Part shown: positions 27,125-36,719 of the stretch, piece after piece
How positions within the stretch are numbered: the first letter of the stretch is position 1
Layout: the number at the start of each line of letters is the position of its first letter
Notes under the pieces: model-generated
What the model was told of the DNA's origin: nothing
Seen by the model: the letters and a program-made list of their open reading frames with translations, nothing else
The model's database searches: none
Assembly: GCF_900090195.1 (NCBI RefSeq)
Contig: NZ_LT607803.1
Span: 5,234,229-5,298,228, forward strand
Reading direction: 5' to 3'
Length of the DNA: 64,000 bases
Source: Variovorax sp. HW608
GTDB lineage: Bacteria; Pseudomonadota; Gammaproteobacteria; Burkholderiales; Burkholderiaceae_C
Translations under genes and position numbers: made by a program

Positions 27125-30100
27125 ATGAACCTCTCCAGGCCATTCGTCCAACGCCCGGTCGCCACGGTCCTCTTGACCATCGGCATCGCGCTGGCGGGCA
27201 TCATCGGCTTCCTGGTGCTGCCCGTGTCGCCGCTGCCGCAGGTCGACTACCCGACCATCTCGGTGCAGGCCAGCCTCGCCGGCGCAAGCCCCGACACGAT
27301 GGCCTCCAGCGTCGCGACGCCGCTGGAGCGCAGGCTCGGCATCATCCCGGGCGTGAACGAGCTCACGTCCACGAGTTCCCAGGGTTCGGCGCGCATCACG
27401 CTGCAGTTCGACCTCTCCCGCAACATCGACAGCGCGGCGCGCGAAGTGCAGGCCGCGATCAATGCCGCCCGAATCGATCTTCCGGCGACGCTGCGCACCA
27501 ATCCCACGTACCGCAAGCGCAATCCGGCGTCGGCGCCGGTCATGATCCTCGCGCTCACCTCGAAGACGCGTACCCCGGGCCAGATCTACGAGGAAGTCTC
27601 GAACATCGTGAGCCAGCGCCTCTCGCAGGTGGAAGGCGTGGGCGAAGTCGAGATCGGCGGCGGGTCACTGCCGGCGGTGCGGGTGGAGCTGGAGCCCTTC
27701 GCCCTCAACAAGTTCGGCATCAGCACCGAGGACGTGCGCGCCGCGATCCAGGCCAACAACGCCAACCGGCCCAAGGGCGCGATCGAAAGCGCCGACCGCA
27801 AGCTGCAGATCTACACGCCCGCGCCGGGCCGGCATGCGGCCGACTACCGCGATCTGGTGATCGCATGGCGCAACAACGCCGCGGTGCGCCTCGGCGACGT
27901 GGCGCGGGTGATCGACAGCGTCGAGAACACGCGCACCTTGGGCCTTTTCAACGGCGAGCCGGCGGTGGTCGTGCTGGTCACGCAGTCGCCCGGCGCGAAC
28001 ATCATCGAGACCGTGGACAGCGTGCGCAACCTGATGCCCGAGCTGCGCGCGCAGTTGCCGCAGGACATCAACATCGAGGTCGCCTCGGACCGCACCAACT
28101 CGATCCGCGCCTCGCTGCGCGAGATCGAGACCACGCTGATGATTTCCGTCGCGCTGGTGGTGCTGGTGGTGGGCCTGTTCCTGCGCAAGGCGCGCGCGAC
28201 CATCGTGCCGGCGGTGGCGACCGTGGTGTCGCTGCTCGGCACCTTCGGCGTGATGTACCTGCTGGGCTACAGCCTCAACAACCTGAGCCTGATGGCGCTC
28301 ACGGTGGCCACCGGCTTCGTGGTGGACGACGCGATCGTGGTGCTGGAGAACACCATGCGCCACGTCGAGGCCGGCATGAACCGCATGGAGGCCGCGTTGC
28401 GCGGTGCGCGCGAAGTCGGCTTCACGGTGCTGTCGATCAGCCTGTCGCTGGTGGCGGTGTTCATCCCGCTGCTCTTCATGGGCGGACAGGTGGGCCGGCT
28501 GTTCCGCGAGTTCGCGGTCACGCTGTCGGTCTCGGTGCTGATCTCGCTCGTGATCTCGCTCACCACCACGCCGATGCTGTGCGCCATGCTGCTGCGCAGC
28601 GAGGCGGAAGAGGGCGGCAGGACGCCCGGCAGGGTGCGCAGCTTCCTCATCCGCATCACCGAGAGCGCGTGGAACCGCACGCTGGTCGCCTACGCCCACA
28701 GCCTCGACTGGGCGCTCGCGAGCAAGGGCGTCGTGATCGCGGTGCTGCTCGCGGTGATCGCGCTCAACGTCTATCTCTTCAACGCGATTCCCAAGGGCTA
28801 CTTCCCGCAGCAGGACAACGGGCAGCTCAATGCCGGCATGCGCACCGACCAGAGCCTCTCGTCGGGCGCGGTCGCCGAGAAGCTCAAGCAGGCGGTGGAC
28901 ATCATCCGCAAGGACCCGGCGGTCGATACCGTCGTCGGCTTCTCGGGCGGCGGACGGGCCGGCGGCGGCTTCATGTTCGTCAATCTCAAGCCGGTGTCCG
29001 AGCGCACCGACCGCACGCAGGCCGTGATCGACCGGCTTCGCCCGCAGCTCAACCAGCTCACCGGGCTGCGCGTGTTCCTCTTCCCGGTGCAGGACCTGCG
29101 CATGGGCGGGCGGGCGAGCAATTCGACCTACCAGTACACGCTCAAGAGCGACAACCTCGGCGACCTGCGCGCCTGGTCGACCAAGCTCGCCGACCGGCTG
29201 CGGCAGGAGAGCGCGCTGACCGACGTCGACAGCGACGACGCGGACAACGGGGTCGAGACCTTCGTCGACGTCGACCGCGACGCGGCTGCGCGCCTGGGCG
29301 TCAGCTCGAGCGCCGTGGACGCCGCGCTCTACAACGCCTATGGCCAGCGCTCGGTCGCGACCATCTACGACGAGCTCAACCAGTACTCGGTGATCATGGA
29401 GTGGGCGCCGCGCTTCCAGCGTTCGCCGATCGTGCTGCGGGACCTCTACGTGCCCTCGACCTTGTCCGCCACCACCAACGCGAGCGGCGCGACGGTCGTC
29501 AGCTCGGTCGAGGACAACAAGGACGCCACCACCGGCACCTCGACCCTCGTGTCGGCCAACCCCTCGTCGCGCACCGCGTCCACGGGGCAGCAGATCGCGA
29601 CCGACACCACGCTGATGGTGCCGCTGTCGGCCTTCGCCAAGTTCAGCGAGCGCGCGGTGCCTACCTCGATCGACCACCAGGACACCGAGCTGGCCAGCAC
29701 CGTTTCGTTCAGCCTCGCCGACGGCGTGAGCCTGAGCGACGCCAAGCGCGCCGTCGCGCAGGCCGAGGCCGACATCGCGATGCCGGTCAACGTGCGCGGC
29801 AGCTTCCAGGGCACGGCGCTCGCGGCGCAGCAGTCGCAGGGGCAGCAGTGGTTCCTGATCGTCGCGGCGCTGGTGGTGATCTACATCGTGCTGGGCGTGC
29901 TCTACGAGAGCCTCGTGCATCCGATCACGGTGCTGACCACGCTGCCTTCGGCCGGGGTGGGCGCGGTGCTGGCGCTGCTGCTGTTCCGCATGGAGTTCTC
30001 CATCATCGCGCTGATCGGCGTGTTCCTGCTGATCGGCATCGTGAAGAAGAACGCGATCCTGATCATCGACTTCGCGCTCGAAGCCGAGCGTGCGCGCGGC

Positions 30101-30379
30101 CTGACCGCGGTGCAGGCGGTGCGCGAGGCCTGCCTGCTGCGCTTCCGTCCGATCCTGATGACCACGCTGGCCGCCGCGCTGGGCGCGCTGCCGCTCGCGA
30201 TCGGCTTCGGGCTGGGCGCCGAGCTGCGCCAGCCGCTGGGCGTCGCGATCATCGGCGGGCTGATCGCGAGCCAGTTGCTGACGCTCCTGACGACGCCGGT
30301 CGTCTATGTGCTGCTGGACAAGCTGCGCCGCCGCAGCCGCAACGAAAGAAGGCTGAGCCGCGCGGCCGACGGAAACTGA
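27125..30379 (+). CDS. mdtC: RND multidrug efflux permease, MdtC-like subunit
   Basis: 1084 residues, a paralogue of the preceding gene with the same RND signatures ([41 protein letters not shown]). It is about 40-60 residues longer than usual MdtC. The excess is a Ser/Thr/Asn-rich stretch at roughly residues 778-830 in the second periplasmic loop. It would pair with MdtB in a mixed trimer. It begins 13 bp after mdtB and ends 4 bp before the outer-membrane gene, so the four genes form one operon. Confidence 0.95.
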   Translation: MNLSRPFVQRPVATVLLTIGIALAGIIGFLVLPVSPLPQVDYPTISVQASLAGASPDTMASSVATPLERRLGIIPGVNELTSTSSQGSARITLQFDLSRNIDSAAREVQAAINAARIDLPATLRTNPTYRKRNPASAPVMILALTSKTRTPGQIYEEVSNIVSQRLSQVEGVGEVEIGGGSLPAVRVELEPFALNKFGISTEDVRAAIQANNANRPKGAIESADRKLQIYTPAPGRHAADYRDLVIAWRNNAAVRLGDVARVIDSVENTRTLGLFNGEPAVVVLVTQSPGANIIETVDSVRNLMPELRAQLPQDINIEVASDRTNSIRASLREIETTLMISVALVVLVVGLFLRKARATIVPAVATVVSLLGTFGVMYLLGYSLNNLSLMALTVATGFVVDDAIVVLENTMRHVEAGMNRMEAALRGAREVGFTVLSISLSLVAVFIPLLFMGGQVGRLFREFAVTLSVSVLISLVISLTTTPMLCAMLLRSEAEEGGRTPGRVRSFLIRITESAWNRTLVAYAHSLDWALASKGVVIAVLLAVIALNVYLFNAIPKGYFPQQDNGQLNAGMRTDQSLSSGAVAEKLKQAVDIIRKDPAVDTVVGFSGGGRAGGGFMFVNLKPVSERTDRTQAVIDRLRPQLNQLTGLRVFLFPVQDLRMGGRASNSTYQYTLKSDNLGDLRAWSTKLADRLRQESALTDVDSDDADNGVETFVDVDRDAAARLGVSSSAVDAALYNAYGQRSVATIYDELNQYSVIMEWAPRFQRSPIVLRDLYVPSTLSATTNASGATVVSSVEDNKDATTGTSTLVSANPSSRTASTGQQIATDTTLMVPLSAFAKFSERAVPTSIDHQDTELASTVSFSLADGVSLSDAKRAVAQAEADIAMPVNVRGSFQGTALAAQQSQGQQWFLIVAALVVIYIVLGVLYESLVHPITVLTTLPSAGVGAVLALLLFRMEFSIIALIGVFLLIGIVKKNAILIIDFALEAERARGLTAVQAVREACLLRFRPILMTTLAAALGALPLAIGFGLGAELRQPLGVAIIGGLIASQLLTLLTTPVVYVLLDKLRRRSRNERRLSRAADGN

Positions 30380-30383
30380 CATC

Positions 30384-31856
30384 ATGAGTGCTTCGAATCG
30401 ATCGACCTACCGCAACCGCCCGCGAGCGCTTGCGCGCACGGCCATGGCCCTGGCTTTGGCCGCGGTGCTGGCCGGATGCGCGGTGGGCCCTGAATACGTC
30501 CGGCCGGAAGCGCCGAGCCCGGCCGCATGGAAGTCCGCGCCGGCCGCCGAAGGCTGGCTGCCCGCCGCGCCCGCGGATGCGCTGGACCGCGGCGAGTGGT
30601 GGAAGCTCTTCGGCGACCCGACCCTCGACGAGCTCGCCTCGCACGTGCAGGTGTCGAACCAGAACGTCGCGGCCGCCGTCGCCAGCTATGCACAGGCGCA
30701 GGCGCTGGTGCGCGGCCAGCGGGCGGCGCTGTTCCCGAGCGTCACGGTGGACGGCAGCGCGCGCCGCAGCGGCGCGCGCAACACCTCGCCGTCGAACGCC
30801 ATGGCCGCTTCGCTCAACGCCGACTGGGCGCCCGACGTCTGGGGCCGGCTGCGCAAGGCGGTCGACAGCGCGCAGGCCAACGCGCAGGCCAGCGAGGCCG
30901 ATCTGGCGCTGGCACGCCTGTCCGCCATCGGCGACCTTGCGACCGACTACTTCTCGCTGCGCGAGGCCGATGCCGAACTGCGCATCCTCGACACCACGCT
31001 CGAAGGCTACGAGCGCAGCCTGCAGATCACGCGCAACCGCTACCAGGCCGCCATCGCCGCGCAGAGCGACGTGCTGCAGGCGGAAACGCTGCTGGTCACC
31101 ACGCAGGCCGAGCGCGTCGCGCTCAAGCGCACGCGCGACACGCTGGAGCACGCGATCGCGGTGCTGATCGGCGCGGCGCCGGCCGAGTTCTCGCTGCCCG
31201 CCGCCGACTGGAAGCCGGTGGTGCCCGGCATCCCGTCGGGCGTGCCGACGCTGCTCCTGCAGCGCCGCCCCGACATCGCGGCCGCCGAACGCGAAGTGGC
31301 CGTCGCCAACGCGCAGATCGGCATCGCGCGCTCGGCCTACTACCCGAGCTTCACGCTCAGCGGCGCGGTCAGCAGCAGCGCGACGCGCGTGGGCGACCTC
31401 TTCAACGCCTCGAACACGCTCTGGTCGCTGGGCCTGTCGGTGGCGCAGGTGGTGTTCGACGCCGGCGCGATCGGCGCCAGCGTCGATGCCGCCAAGGCGA
31501 GCCACGAAGCCTCCGTCGCGCGCTATCGGCAGACCGTGCTGACCGCGTTCCAGAACGTCGAGGACCAGCTCACTGCCGGTGCCAGCCTGGCCGAGCAGGA
31601 AACCATGCGCCGCCAGGCCTCGGCCGCGGCGGACCGCACCGAGGAGCAGTTCCTCAACCGCTACCGCGCGGGCACCATCGACTACACCAGCGTCGTGGTG
31701 GCGCAGGTCTCGGCGCTCAACGCGCGGCGCACCTTGCTGCAGGTGCAGGTGGCCCGCCAGACCTCGGCGGTGGCGCTGATCCAGTCGCTCGGCGGCGGCT
31801 GGCATGCCGACTGGATGGAGAAGACCGAGCAGGCTGTCAATACATCGAAGCCATAG
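30384..31856 (+). CDS. NodT-family RND outer-membrane lipoprotein channel
   Basis: 490 residues. A lipoprotein signal ends in LAGC (Cys32), followed by AVGPEYVRPE, the usual opening of the NodT/OprM family. Two repeated OEP domains follow, with the phrases PTLDELASHVQVSNQNVAAA and LQRRPDIAAAEREVAVANAQIGIARSAYYP. It should form the trimeric outer-membrane duct for the MdtABC pump. It converges with the RpiR gene, with 6 bp between the stops. Confidence 0.93.
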   Translation: MSASNRSTYRNRPRALARTAMALALAAVLAGCAVGPEYVRPEAPSPAAWKSAPAAEGWLPAAPADALDRGEWWKLFGDPTLDELASHVQVSNQNVAAAVASYAQAQALVRGQRAALFPSVTVDGSARRSGARNTSPSNAMAASLNADWAPDVWGRLRKAVDSAQANAQASEADLALARLSAIGDLATDYFSLREADAELRILDTTLEGYERSLQITRNRYQAAIAAQSDVLQAETLLVTTQAERVALKRTRDTLEHAIAVLIGAAPAEFSLPAADWKPVVPGIPSGVPTLLLQRRPDIAAAEREVAVANAQIGIARSAYYPSFTLSGAVSSSATRVGDLFNASNTLWSLGLSVAQVVFDAGAIGASVDAAKASHEASVARYRQTVLTAFQNVEDQLTAGASLAEQETMRRQASAAADRTEEQFLNRYRAGTIDYTSVVVAQVSALNARRTLLQVQVARQTSAVALIQSLGGGWHADWMEKTEQAVNTSKP

Positions 31857-31862
31857 CGGCGC

Positions 31863-32729
31863 TCAGCCGCCCCGCAGCGGGGGTGGCTGCAGGTAGGCGC
31901 CGGTCTCGAACAACTGGGCTTCGGCCTGGTGGATGCGCTTCACGACCGGCTTGCCGGCGCGGCTTGCCAGCAGTTCGAGCAGCGCCTCGGTCAGCGCGAG
32001 AGCGGCCGCGATCGACGGAAAGAACGACGGGCTGCGGATGGCGAACAGCAGGGTCTCGTCCGCCAGCAGCGACAGCGGCGAGGCGGCGCTGTCGGTCAGC
32101 GCGAGCACCTTGCAGCCGCTGGCCTTGGCGGCCTGGGCGACCTGCAGCGCCTCGCGGGAGTAGGGCGCGAAGCTGGCCACCATGAGCGCGTCGCCTTTGA
32201 CCATGGCGCGCTGCTGCATTTCGAGCGAGCCGCCCTGGCCGTCGATGAGCTGGACGCTGGCGCGGAAGAGGCGATAGATGTAGACGAACGAGAACGCGAC
32301 CGGAAAGCAGGCCCTGAATCCGGCGGCGTGCACGGTGCCCGCCTTCTCGAGCAGTTCGCAGGCGCGCTGGAGGGAGGGCGCGCTCATGCGCTCGGTGGAT
32401 TCGAGGTTGAGCCGGTGCACCTTGAACATCTCGCCGACCAGCGTCTGGTCGCTCGCGCGGCCGACGAGTGTCCGGGCGCGTTCTCCGTAGGCCTCGGGGG
32501 CGAGGCCCAGGTCCGCGGCCACCGCCTCCTTCAACTGCGGCCAGCCTGCGAAGCCCAGGGTCTGCGCGAAGCGCACCAGGGTGGCGGGCGTTGCGCCGGA
32601 GCGCGTGCCGACCGTGCGCATCGAATGGGTCACGACCTCGTTGGGATGGTCGAGCACGTATTTCGCGATCTGTTGCAGCGCCGGGCTGAGGCCCGCATAG
32701 CGTTCCCGGAGATCGTCCTTGACACCCAT
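31863..32729 (-). CDS. RpiR/MurR-family transcriptional regulator
   Basis: 288 residues. The N-terminal HTH_6 domain is about 1-80 (LSPALQQIAKYVLDHPNEVVTHSMRTVGTRSGATPATLVRFAQTLGF). The SIS domain is about 120-260 (VHAAGFRACFPVAFSFVYIYRLF, MVASFAPYSREALQVAQAAKASGCKVLALTDS). SIS domains bind phosphosugars in classical members, but RpiR proteins next to amino-acid genes are also known. GGAAAG sits just before the ATG at 32729. It diverges from the aminotransferase gene across 126 bp that hold near-identical palindromes, so it probably controls both directions. Confidence 0.92.
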   Translation of the reverse strand: MGVKDDLRERYAGLSPALQQIAKYVLDHPNEVVTHSMRTVGTRSGATPATLVRFAQTLGFAGWPQLKEAVAADLGLAPEAYGERARTLVGRASDQTLVGEMFKVHRLNLESTERMSAPSLQRACELLEKAGTVHAAGFRACFPVAFSFVYIYRLFRASVQLIDGQGGSLEMQQRAMVKGDALMVASFAPYSREALQVAQAAKASGCKVLALTDSAASPLSLLADETLLFAIRSPSFFPSIAAALALTEALLELLASRAGKPVVKRIHQAEAQLFETGAYLQPPPLRGG

Positions 32730-32744
32730 GGCTTTCCTTTCGTC

Positions 32745-32758
32745 GGAACGAATGTACC
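32745..32758. promoter_or_regulatory. Candidate RpiR operator, copy 1
   Basis: GGAACGAATGTACC matches the perfect palindrome at 32793-32806 in 12 of 14 positions. It lies 15 bp upstream of the regulator start, a place suited to autorepression. Confidence 0.55.
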
Positions 32759-32792
32759 GGATGAAACAGGCGTGTTCCAAGCGGGTGTTGAC

Positions 32793-32806
32793 GGAACAAA
32801 TGTTCC
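32793..32806. promoter_or_regulatory. Candidate RpiR operator, copy 2 (perfect palindrome)
   Basis: GGAACA-AA-TGTTCC has perfect 6-bp arms. The centre is 48 bp from copy 1. An extra TGTTCC half-site lies at 32773-32778 and a GGTTCC at 32831-32836, so the divergent region is rich in this half-site. Placement about 50 bp before the aminotransferase ATG fits control of its promoter. Confidence 0.6.
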
Positions 32807-32855
32807 ATCCAATAATCCGCCCAATACATTGGTTCCAGATTCGGAAAGCCCTCCC

Positions 32856-34205
32856 ATGACGCACGTCTTCCATCGCCACCTTCGCCAGACGCCGCCGGTC
32901 GCCGCATCCGCCAGGGGCATGACCATCCGCGATGCCGCCGGCCGCGAATACCTCGATGCGTCGGGCGGCGCCGCGGTTTCCTCGCTGGGGCACGCCCATC
33001 CGGACGTGATGGCCGCGATGCATGCGCAGATCGACAAGATCGCCTATGCGCATACGAGCTTCTTCACCACCGAGGTGGCGGAGGAGCTGGCCGACGAACT
33101 GATCCGCACCGCGCCGGCCGGCATGAGCCACGTCTACCTCGTCAGTGGCGGTTCCGAGGCCGTCGAGTCGGCGCTCAAGATGGCGCGGCAGTATTTCGTC
33201 GAGATCGGGCAGCCGCAGCGCACCCATTTCATCGCGCGCCGGCAGAGCTACCACGGCAACACGCTGGGCGCACTGGCGGTCGGCGGCAATGCCTGGCGGC
33301 GCGAGCCGTTCGCGCCCATCCTGGTGCCGGCGACCCACGTCTCGCCGTGCTACCCCTACCGTGAGCAGCGCCAGGACGAAACGGCCGAGCAGTACGGCCT
33401 GCGCCTCGCGGCCGAGCTGGAGGAAGCGATCCTCGCGCAGGGCGCCGACCGCGTGATCGCCTTCGTCGCCGAGACGGTCGGCGGTGCGACCGCCGGCGTG
33501 CTGACGCCGGTGCCGGGCTATTTCAAGGCGGTGCGCGAGGTCTGCGACCGCTACGGCGTGCTGCTGATCCTCGACGAGGTGATGTGCGGCATGGGCCGCA
33601 CCGGCACGCTGCACGCCTGCGAGCAGGAGGGCGTGGTGCCCGATCTGGTCACCATCGCCAAGGGGCTCGGCGGCGGCTACCAGCCCATCGGCGCCGTCCT
33701 GGCGCAGAAGAAGATCGTCGATGCGATGTCCGAGGGCAGCGGCTTCTTCCAGCACGGCCACACCTACCTCGGGCACCCGGTGGCCTGCGCGGCGGCCCTG
33801 GCGGTGCAGCGGGTGATTCATCGCGACGGCCTGCTCGCGAAGGTGCAGGGCGACGGCGAGGCCTTCGGCGCGATGCTGCGCGAGGCGCTCGGAGCGCATC
33901 CGAACGTGGGGGACATTCGCGGCCGGGGCTTTTTCTGGGGCATCGAGCTGGTGGCCGACCGGGCCCGCAAGACGCCGTTCGCACCGGCGCTGAAGCTGCA
34001 CGCGCAGATCAAGAAGGCGGCGATGGTCCAGGAGGGCCTTCTGTGCTATCCCTTCGGCGGCACGGTCGACGGCAGGCAGGGCGATCACGTGCTGCTCGCG
34101 CCGCCCTTCATCGCGAGCCGGGAGGACCTGCGGGAGATCGCGAGGCGCCTTGCGTCCGCGATCGACACGGTCACGAGCGCCGTCGGCGCGACGCCGGCGC
34201 CCTGA
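32856..34205 (+). CDS. Class III aminotransferase (PLP-dependent)
   Basis: 449 residues of the class III (omega/ornithine-type) aminotransferase family. Features seen are the N-terminal DASGGAAVSSLGHAHP, the cofactor phosphate loop SGGSEAVESALKMARQY, the Asp that holds the pyridine ring (LLILDEVMCGMGRTG), and the Schiff-base Lys in TIAKGLGGGYQP. Substrate preference is not readable. With the binding-protein and racemase-like genes downstream it probably belongs to an amino-acid or amine catabolic set. It is divergent from its likely regulator. Confidence 0.9.
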   Translation: MTHVFHRHLRQTPPVAASARGMTIRDAAGREYLDASGGAAVSSLGHAHPDVMAAMHAQIDKIAYAHTSFFTTEVAEELADELIRTAPAGMSHVYLVSGGSEAVESALKMARQYFVEIGQPQRTHFIARRQSYHGNTLGALAVGGNAWRREPFAPILVPATHVSPCYPYREQRQDETAEQYGLRLAAELEEAILAQGADRVIAFVAETVGGATAGVLTPVPGYFKAVREVCDRYGVLLILDEVMCGMGRTGTLHACEQEGVVPDLVTIAKGLGGGYQPIGAVLAQKKIVDAMSEGSGFFQHGHTYLGHPVACAAALAVQRVIHRDGLLAKVQGDGEAFGAMLREALGAHPNVGDIRGRGFFWGIELVADRARKTPFAPALKLHAQIKKAAMVQEGLLCYPFGGTVDGRQGDHVLLAPPFIASREDLREIARRLASAIDTVTSAVGATPAP

Positions 34206-34260
34206 CCGCGCCGGGCTTTTCCCTTTTTCCTTTCTTCCAACCCGTACCGAGGAGATCGCC

Positions 34261-35169
34261 GTGGCCCGTGCTCGTCCATCCATTCTTGCTGCCGCCGCCA
34301 TCGCGGCCGCCTGTTCGTTCATGCCGCTTGCCGCCGTCCATGCCCAGGACGCCGGCACGCTGGCCAAGGTCAAGGCCAGCGGCGCCATCACCATCGGCTA
34401 TCGCGAGTCCTCGTTCGGCTTCTCCTACCTCGATGCGAACCTCAAGCCCATCGGCTACAGCATCGACATCTGCCATCGCATCGTCGATGCGATCAGGACC
34501 GAGCTCAAGATGCCGAGCGTGGAGCTGCTCTATCAGGCCGTGACCTCGGCCAACAGGATCCCCCTGGTGAGCAACGGCACCGTCGACATCGAATGCGGCT
34601 CGACCACGAACCTCGTCGAGCGGCAGAAGCAGGTGGCGTTCTCGCCGGACATCTTCCGCTACAACGTGCGGATGCTGGTGAAGGCCGATTCCGGCATCCG
34701 CAGCATCGCGGACCTGCAGGGCAAGACGGTCGCGACCACCACCGGCACCACCTCGTTCCGCCTGCTGCGCGAAGCCGACAAAGGCCGCAACCTCGAGGTC
34801 AACAACGTGGCCGGCAAGGACCACACCGAATCCTTCCTGCTGGTGGAGTCCGGCCGTGCCCAGGCTTTCGGGCTCGACGACATCCTGCTGGCCGGGCAGA
34901 TCGCCAACGCGCGCAATCCGAAGGACTTCGTCATCACCGGCGAGAGCCTGCGCACCGAGAACCAGTCGCTCATGTTCCGCAAGGACGACCCGGCGTTCAA
35001 GGCGCTGGTGGACCGGGTGGTGGGCGAGATGATGAAGACGGGCGAGATGGAAAAGCTGTACAAGCGCTGGTTCATGTCGCCGATCCCGCCGAAGAACATC
35101 AACATCAACTACCCGCTCAATGCCGAGACCAAGGACGCCTTCGCCAACCCCTCGTCCAAGGGCATCTGA
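34261..35169 (+). CDS. ABC-transporter amino-acid binding protein (GltI-like), orphan
   Basis: 302 residues, signal peptide about 1-28 (ending AAVHAQ). The mature part is a family 3 solute-binding protein: TLAKVKASGAITIGYRESSFGFSYLD, IGYSIDICHRIVDAI, CGSTTNLVERQKQVAFSPDIF. This is closest to the glutamate/aspartate binder GltI. The start is a GTG with GAGGAG 6 nt upstream. No permease or ATPase gene accompanies it, so it must use components encoded elsewhere. It lies 55 bp after the aminotransferase gene and 9 bp before the racemase-like gene, forming one operon. Confidence 0.9.
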   Translation: MARARPSILAAAAIAAACSFMPLAAVHAQDAGTLAKVKASGAITIGYRESSFGFSYLDANLKPIGYSIDICHRIVDAIRTELKMPSVELLYQAVTSANRIPLVSNGTVDIECGSTTNLVERQKQVAFSPDIFRYNVRMLVKADSGIRSIADLQGKTVATTTGTTSFRLLREADKGRNLEVNNVAGKDHTESFLLVESGRAQAFGLDDILLAGQIANARNPKDFVITGESLRTENQSLMFRKDDPAFKALVDRVVGEMMKTGEMEKLYKRWFMSPIPPKNININYPLNAETKDAFANPSSKGI

Positions 35170-35178
35170 GCCGCAGCC

Positions 35179-35817
35179 ATGACCCGCATTGCCCTGATCC
35201 ACGCCCTTGGCCACTCCGTCGCGCCGATCAACGAAGCCTTCGCGCGCGATTGGCCTGAAGCCGTGCGCATGAACCTGCTGGACGACAGCCTCTCGGCCGA
35301 TCTCGCGCGCGGCGGACGGGGCCTCGACGAGGCGATGCACGAGCGCTTCCAGCGGCTGGCGCAATACGCAGTCGATACCGGTGCGAACGGCATCCTGTTC
35401 ACCTGCTCGGCCTTCGGATCGTGCATCGAGGCGGTCGCGCGGCGGCATGCCGGAATCCCGGTCCTCAAGCCCAACGAGGCGATGGTGGCGGAGGCTGCGG
35501 CGGGAACGGGCAGGCTCGGGCTGATCGCCACTTTTCAGCCGACGCTGGATTCGATGCCGCCGGAATTCCCGCACAGCGTGGAACTCGTGACGGCGCTTGC
35601 CGCCGGCGCGATGGAGGCGCTGAACCGCGGCGACCTGCAGCGGCACGACGAGCTGATCGCCGCGCAGGCCAGGGCCTTGAAGGAACGCGGCTGCGCGCGC
35701 ATCGCGCTGGCCCAGTTCAGCATGGCGCGCGCACGGGCCGCCTGCGAGGATGCATCGGGGCTGCCCGTGATGACCACCGTGGACAGCGCGGTGCGGGCGT
35801 TGCGGGCGCGGTGCTGA
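35179..35817 (+). CDS. Asp/Glu racemase-family protein with one catalytic Cys
   Basis: 212 residues of the aspartate/glutamate racemase fold. The first catalytic Cys is present (C76 in ILFTCSAFGSC). The second, normally in a GCT-like motif, is replaced: the matching segment reads IALAQFSM with Gln. Two-base racemisation would therefore not be possible in the standard way. Single-Cys members include decarboxylases and isomerases such as arylmalonate decarboxylase and maleate isomerase relatives, although those differ in which Cys is kept. The substrate is likely related to the amino acid bound by the upstream protein. Confidence 0.78.
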   Translation: MTRIALIHALGHSVAPINEAFARDWPEAVRMNLLDDSLSADLARGGRGLDEAMHERFQRLAQYAVDTGANGILFTCSAFGSCIEAVARRHAGIPVLKPNEAMVAEAAAGTGRLGLIATFQPTLDSMPPEFPHSVELVTALAAGAMEALNRGDLQRHDELIAAQARALKERGCARIALAQFSMARARAACEDASGLPVMTTVDSAVRALRARC

Positions 35818-35875
35818 TGTGAGCGACACCTGACTTCTACGATCGCGATAATCACCGCTCTTTCAAGGAGCGCGC

Positions 35876-36700
35876 GTGGATATCGTTTTGCTGGTCAAGG
35901 CCGCCGTCATGGGCATCGTCGAGGGGCTGACCGAATTTCTTCCCATCTCGTCGACCGGCCACCTCATCCTCGCGGGCTCGCTGCTCGGCTTCGATGACGA
36001 CAAGGCGAAGGTCTTCGACATCGCGATCCAGACCGGCGCGATCTTCGCGGTCATCCTGGTCTACTGGCAGAAGATCCATTCGACCGTCGTCGCGCTGCCG
36101 CGCCAGCCCAAGGCGCGGCGCTTCGCGCTCAATGTGCTGATCGCCTTCCTGCCGGCCGTGGTGCTGGGCCTCTTGTTCGGCAAGGCGATCAAGGCGCACC
36201 TGTTCATCCCGGTCGTGGTGGCGAGCACCTTCATCATCGGCGGCTTCATCATCCTCTGGGCCGAGAAGCGGCCGCCGGGCTCGGTGCGCATCGAGCACGT
36301 GGATGACATGACGCCGTGGGACGCGCTCAAGGTCGGCCTCGTGCAGTGCCTTGCGATGATCCCGGGCACCAGCCGCAGCGGCGCGACCATCATCGGCGGC
36401 ATGCTGCTCGGGCTGTCGCGCAAGGCAGCGACGGATTTCTCCTTCTTCCTCGCCATCCCGACGCTGATCGGGGCGGGCGTCTACAGCCTCTACAAGGAGC
36501 GGGCCATGCTGTCGGTGGCCGACATTCCACTGTTCCTGGTCGGCCTCTTGTTCTCGTTCGTGAGCGCCTGGCTTTGCGTGCGCTGGCTGCTGCGGTACAT
36601 CAGCTCGCACGACTTCATCCCGTTCGCTTGGTATCGCATCGCCTTCGGCATCCTGGTGTTCGCGACCGCGTGGAGCGGACTCGTGGTCTGGGCGGAATAG
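35876..36700 (+). CDS. uppP: Undecaprenyl-diphosphatase
   Basis: 274 residues, about eight membrane helices. Signature 1 is [17 protein letters not shown] (about 15-32) and signature 2 is [10 protein letters not shown]. These form the active site that removes phosphate from undecaprenyl diphosphate, recycling the lipid carrier for peptidoglycan and conferring bacitracin tolerance. The start is GTG with a good AAGGAG five bases upstream. It is a stand-alone gene between the racemase-like gene and a convergent hydrolase. Confidence 0.96.
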   Translation: MDIVLLVKAAVMGIVEGLTEFLPISSTGHLILAGSLLGFDDDKAKVFDIAIQTGAIFAVILVYWQKIHSTVVALPRQPKARRFALNVLIAFLPAVVLGLLFGKAIKAHLFIPVVVASTFIIGGFIILWAEKRPPGSVRIEHVDDMTPWDALKVGLVQCLAMIPGTSRSGATIIGGMLLGLSRKAATDFSFFLAIPTLIGAGVYSLYKERAMLSVADIPLFLVGLLFSFVSAWLCVRWLLRYISSHDFIPFAWYRIAFGILVFATAWSGLVVWAE

Positions 36701-36719
36701 GCTCGCCCCGGCACAAGCG

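Noticed and set aside
22672..27204. A 1510-codon open frame on the minus strand
   Set aside because: It is antisense to mdtA and mdtB, has the Arg/His/Asp-rich composition of reverse-strand GC-rich frames and no recognisable domain.
31857..31862. A terminator between the NodT gene and rpiR
   Set aside because: The gap is only 6 bp and no hairpin with a T-run is visible.
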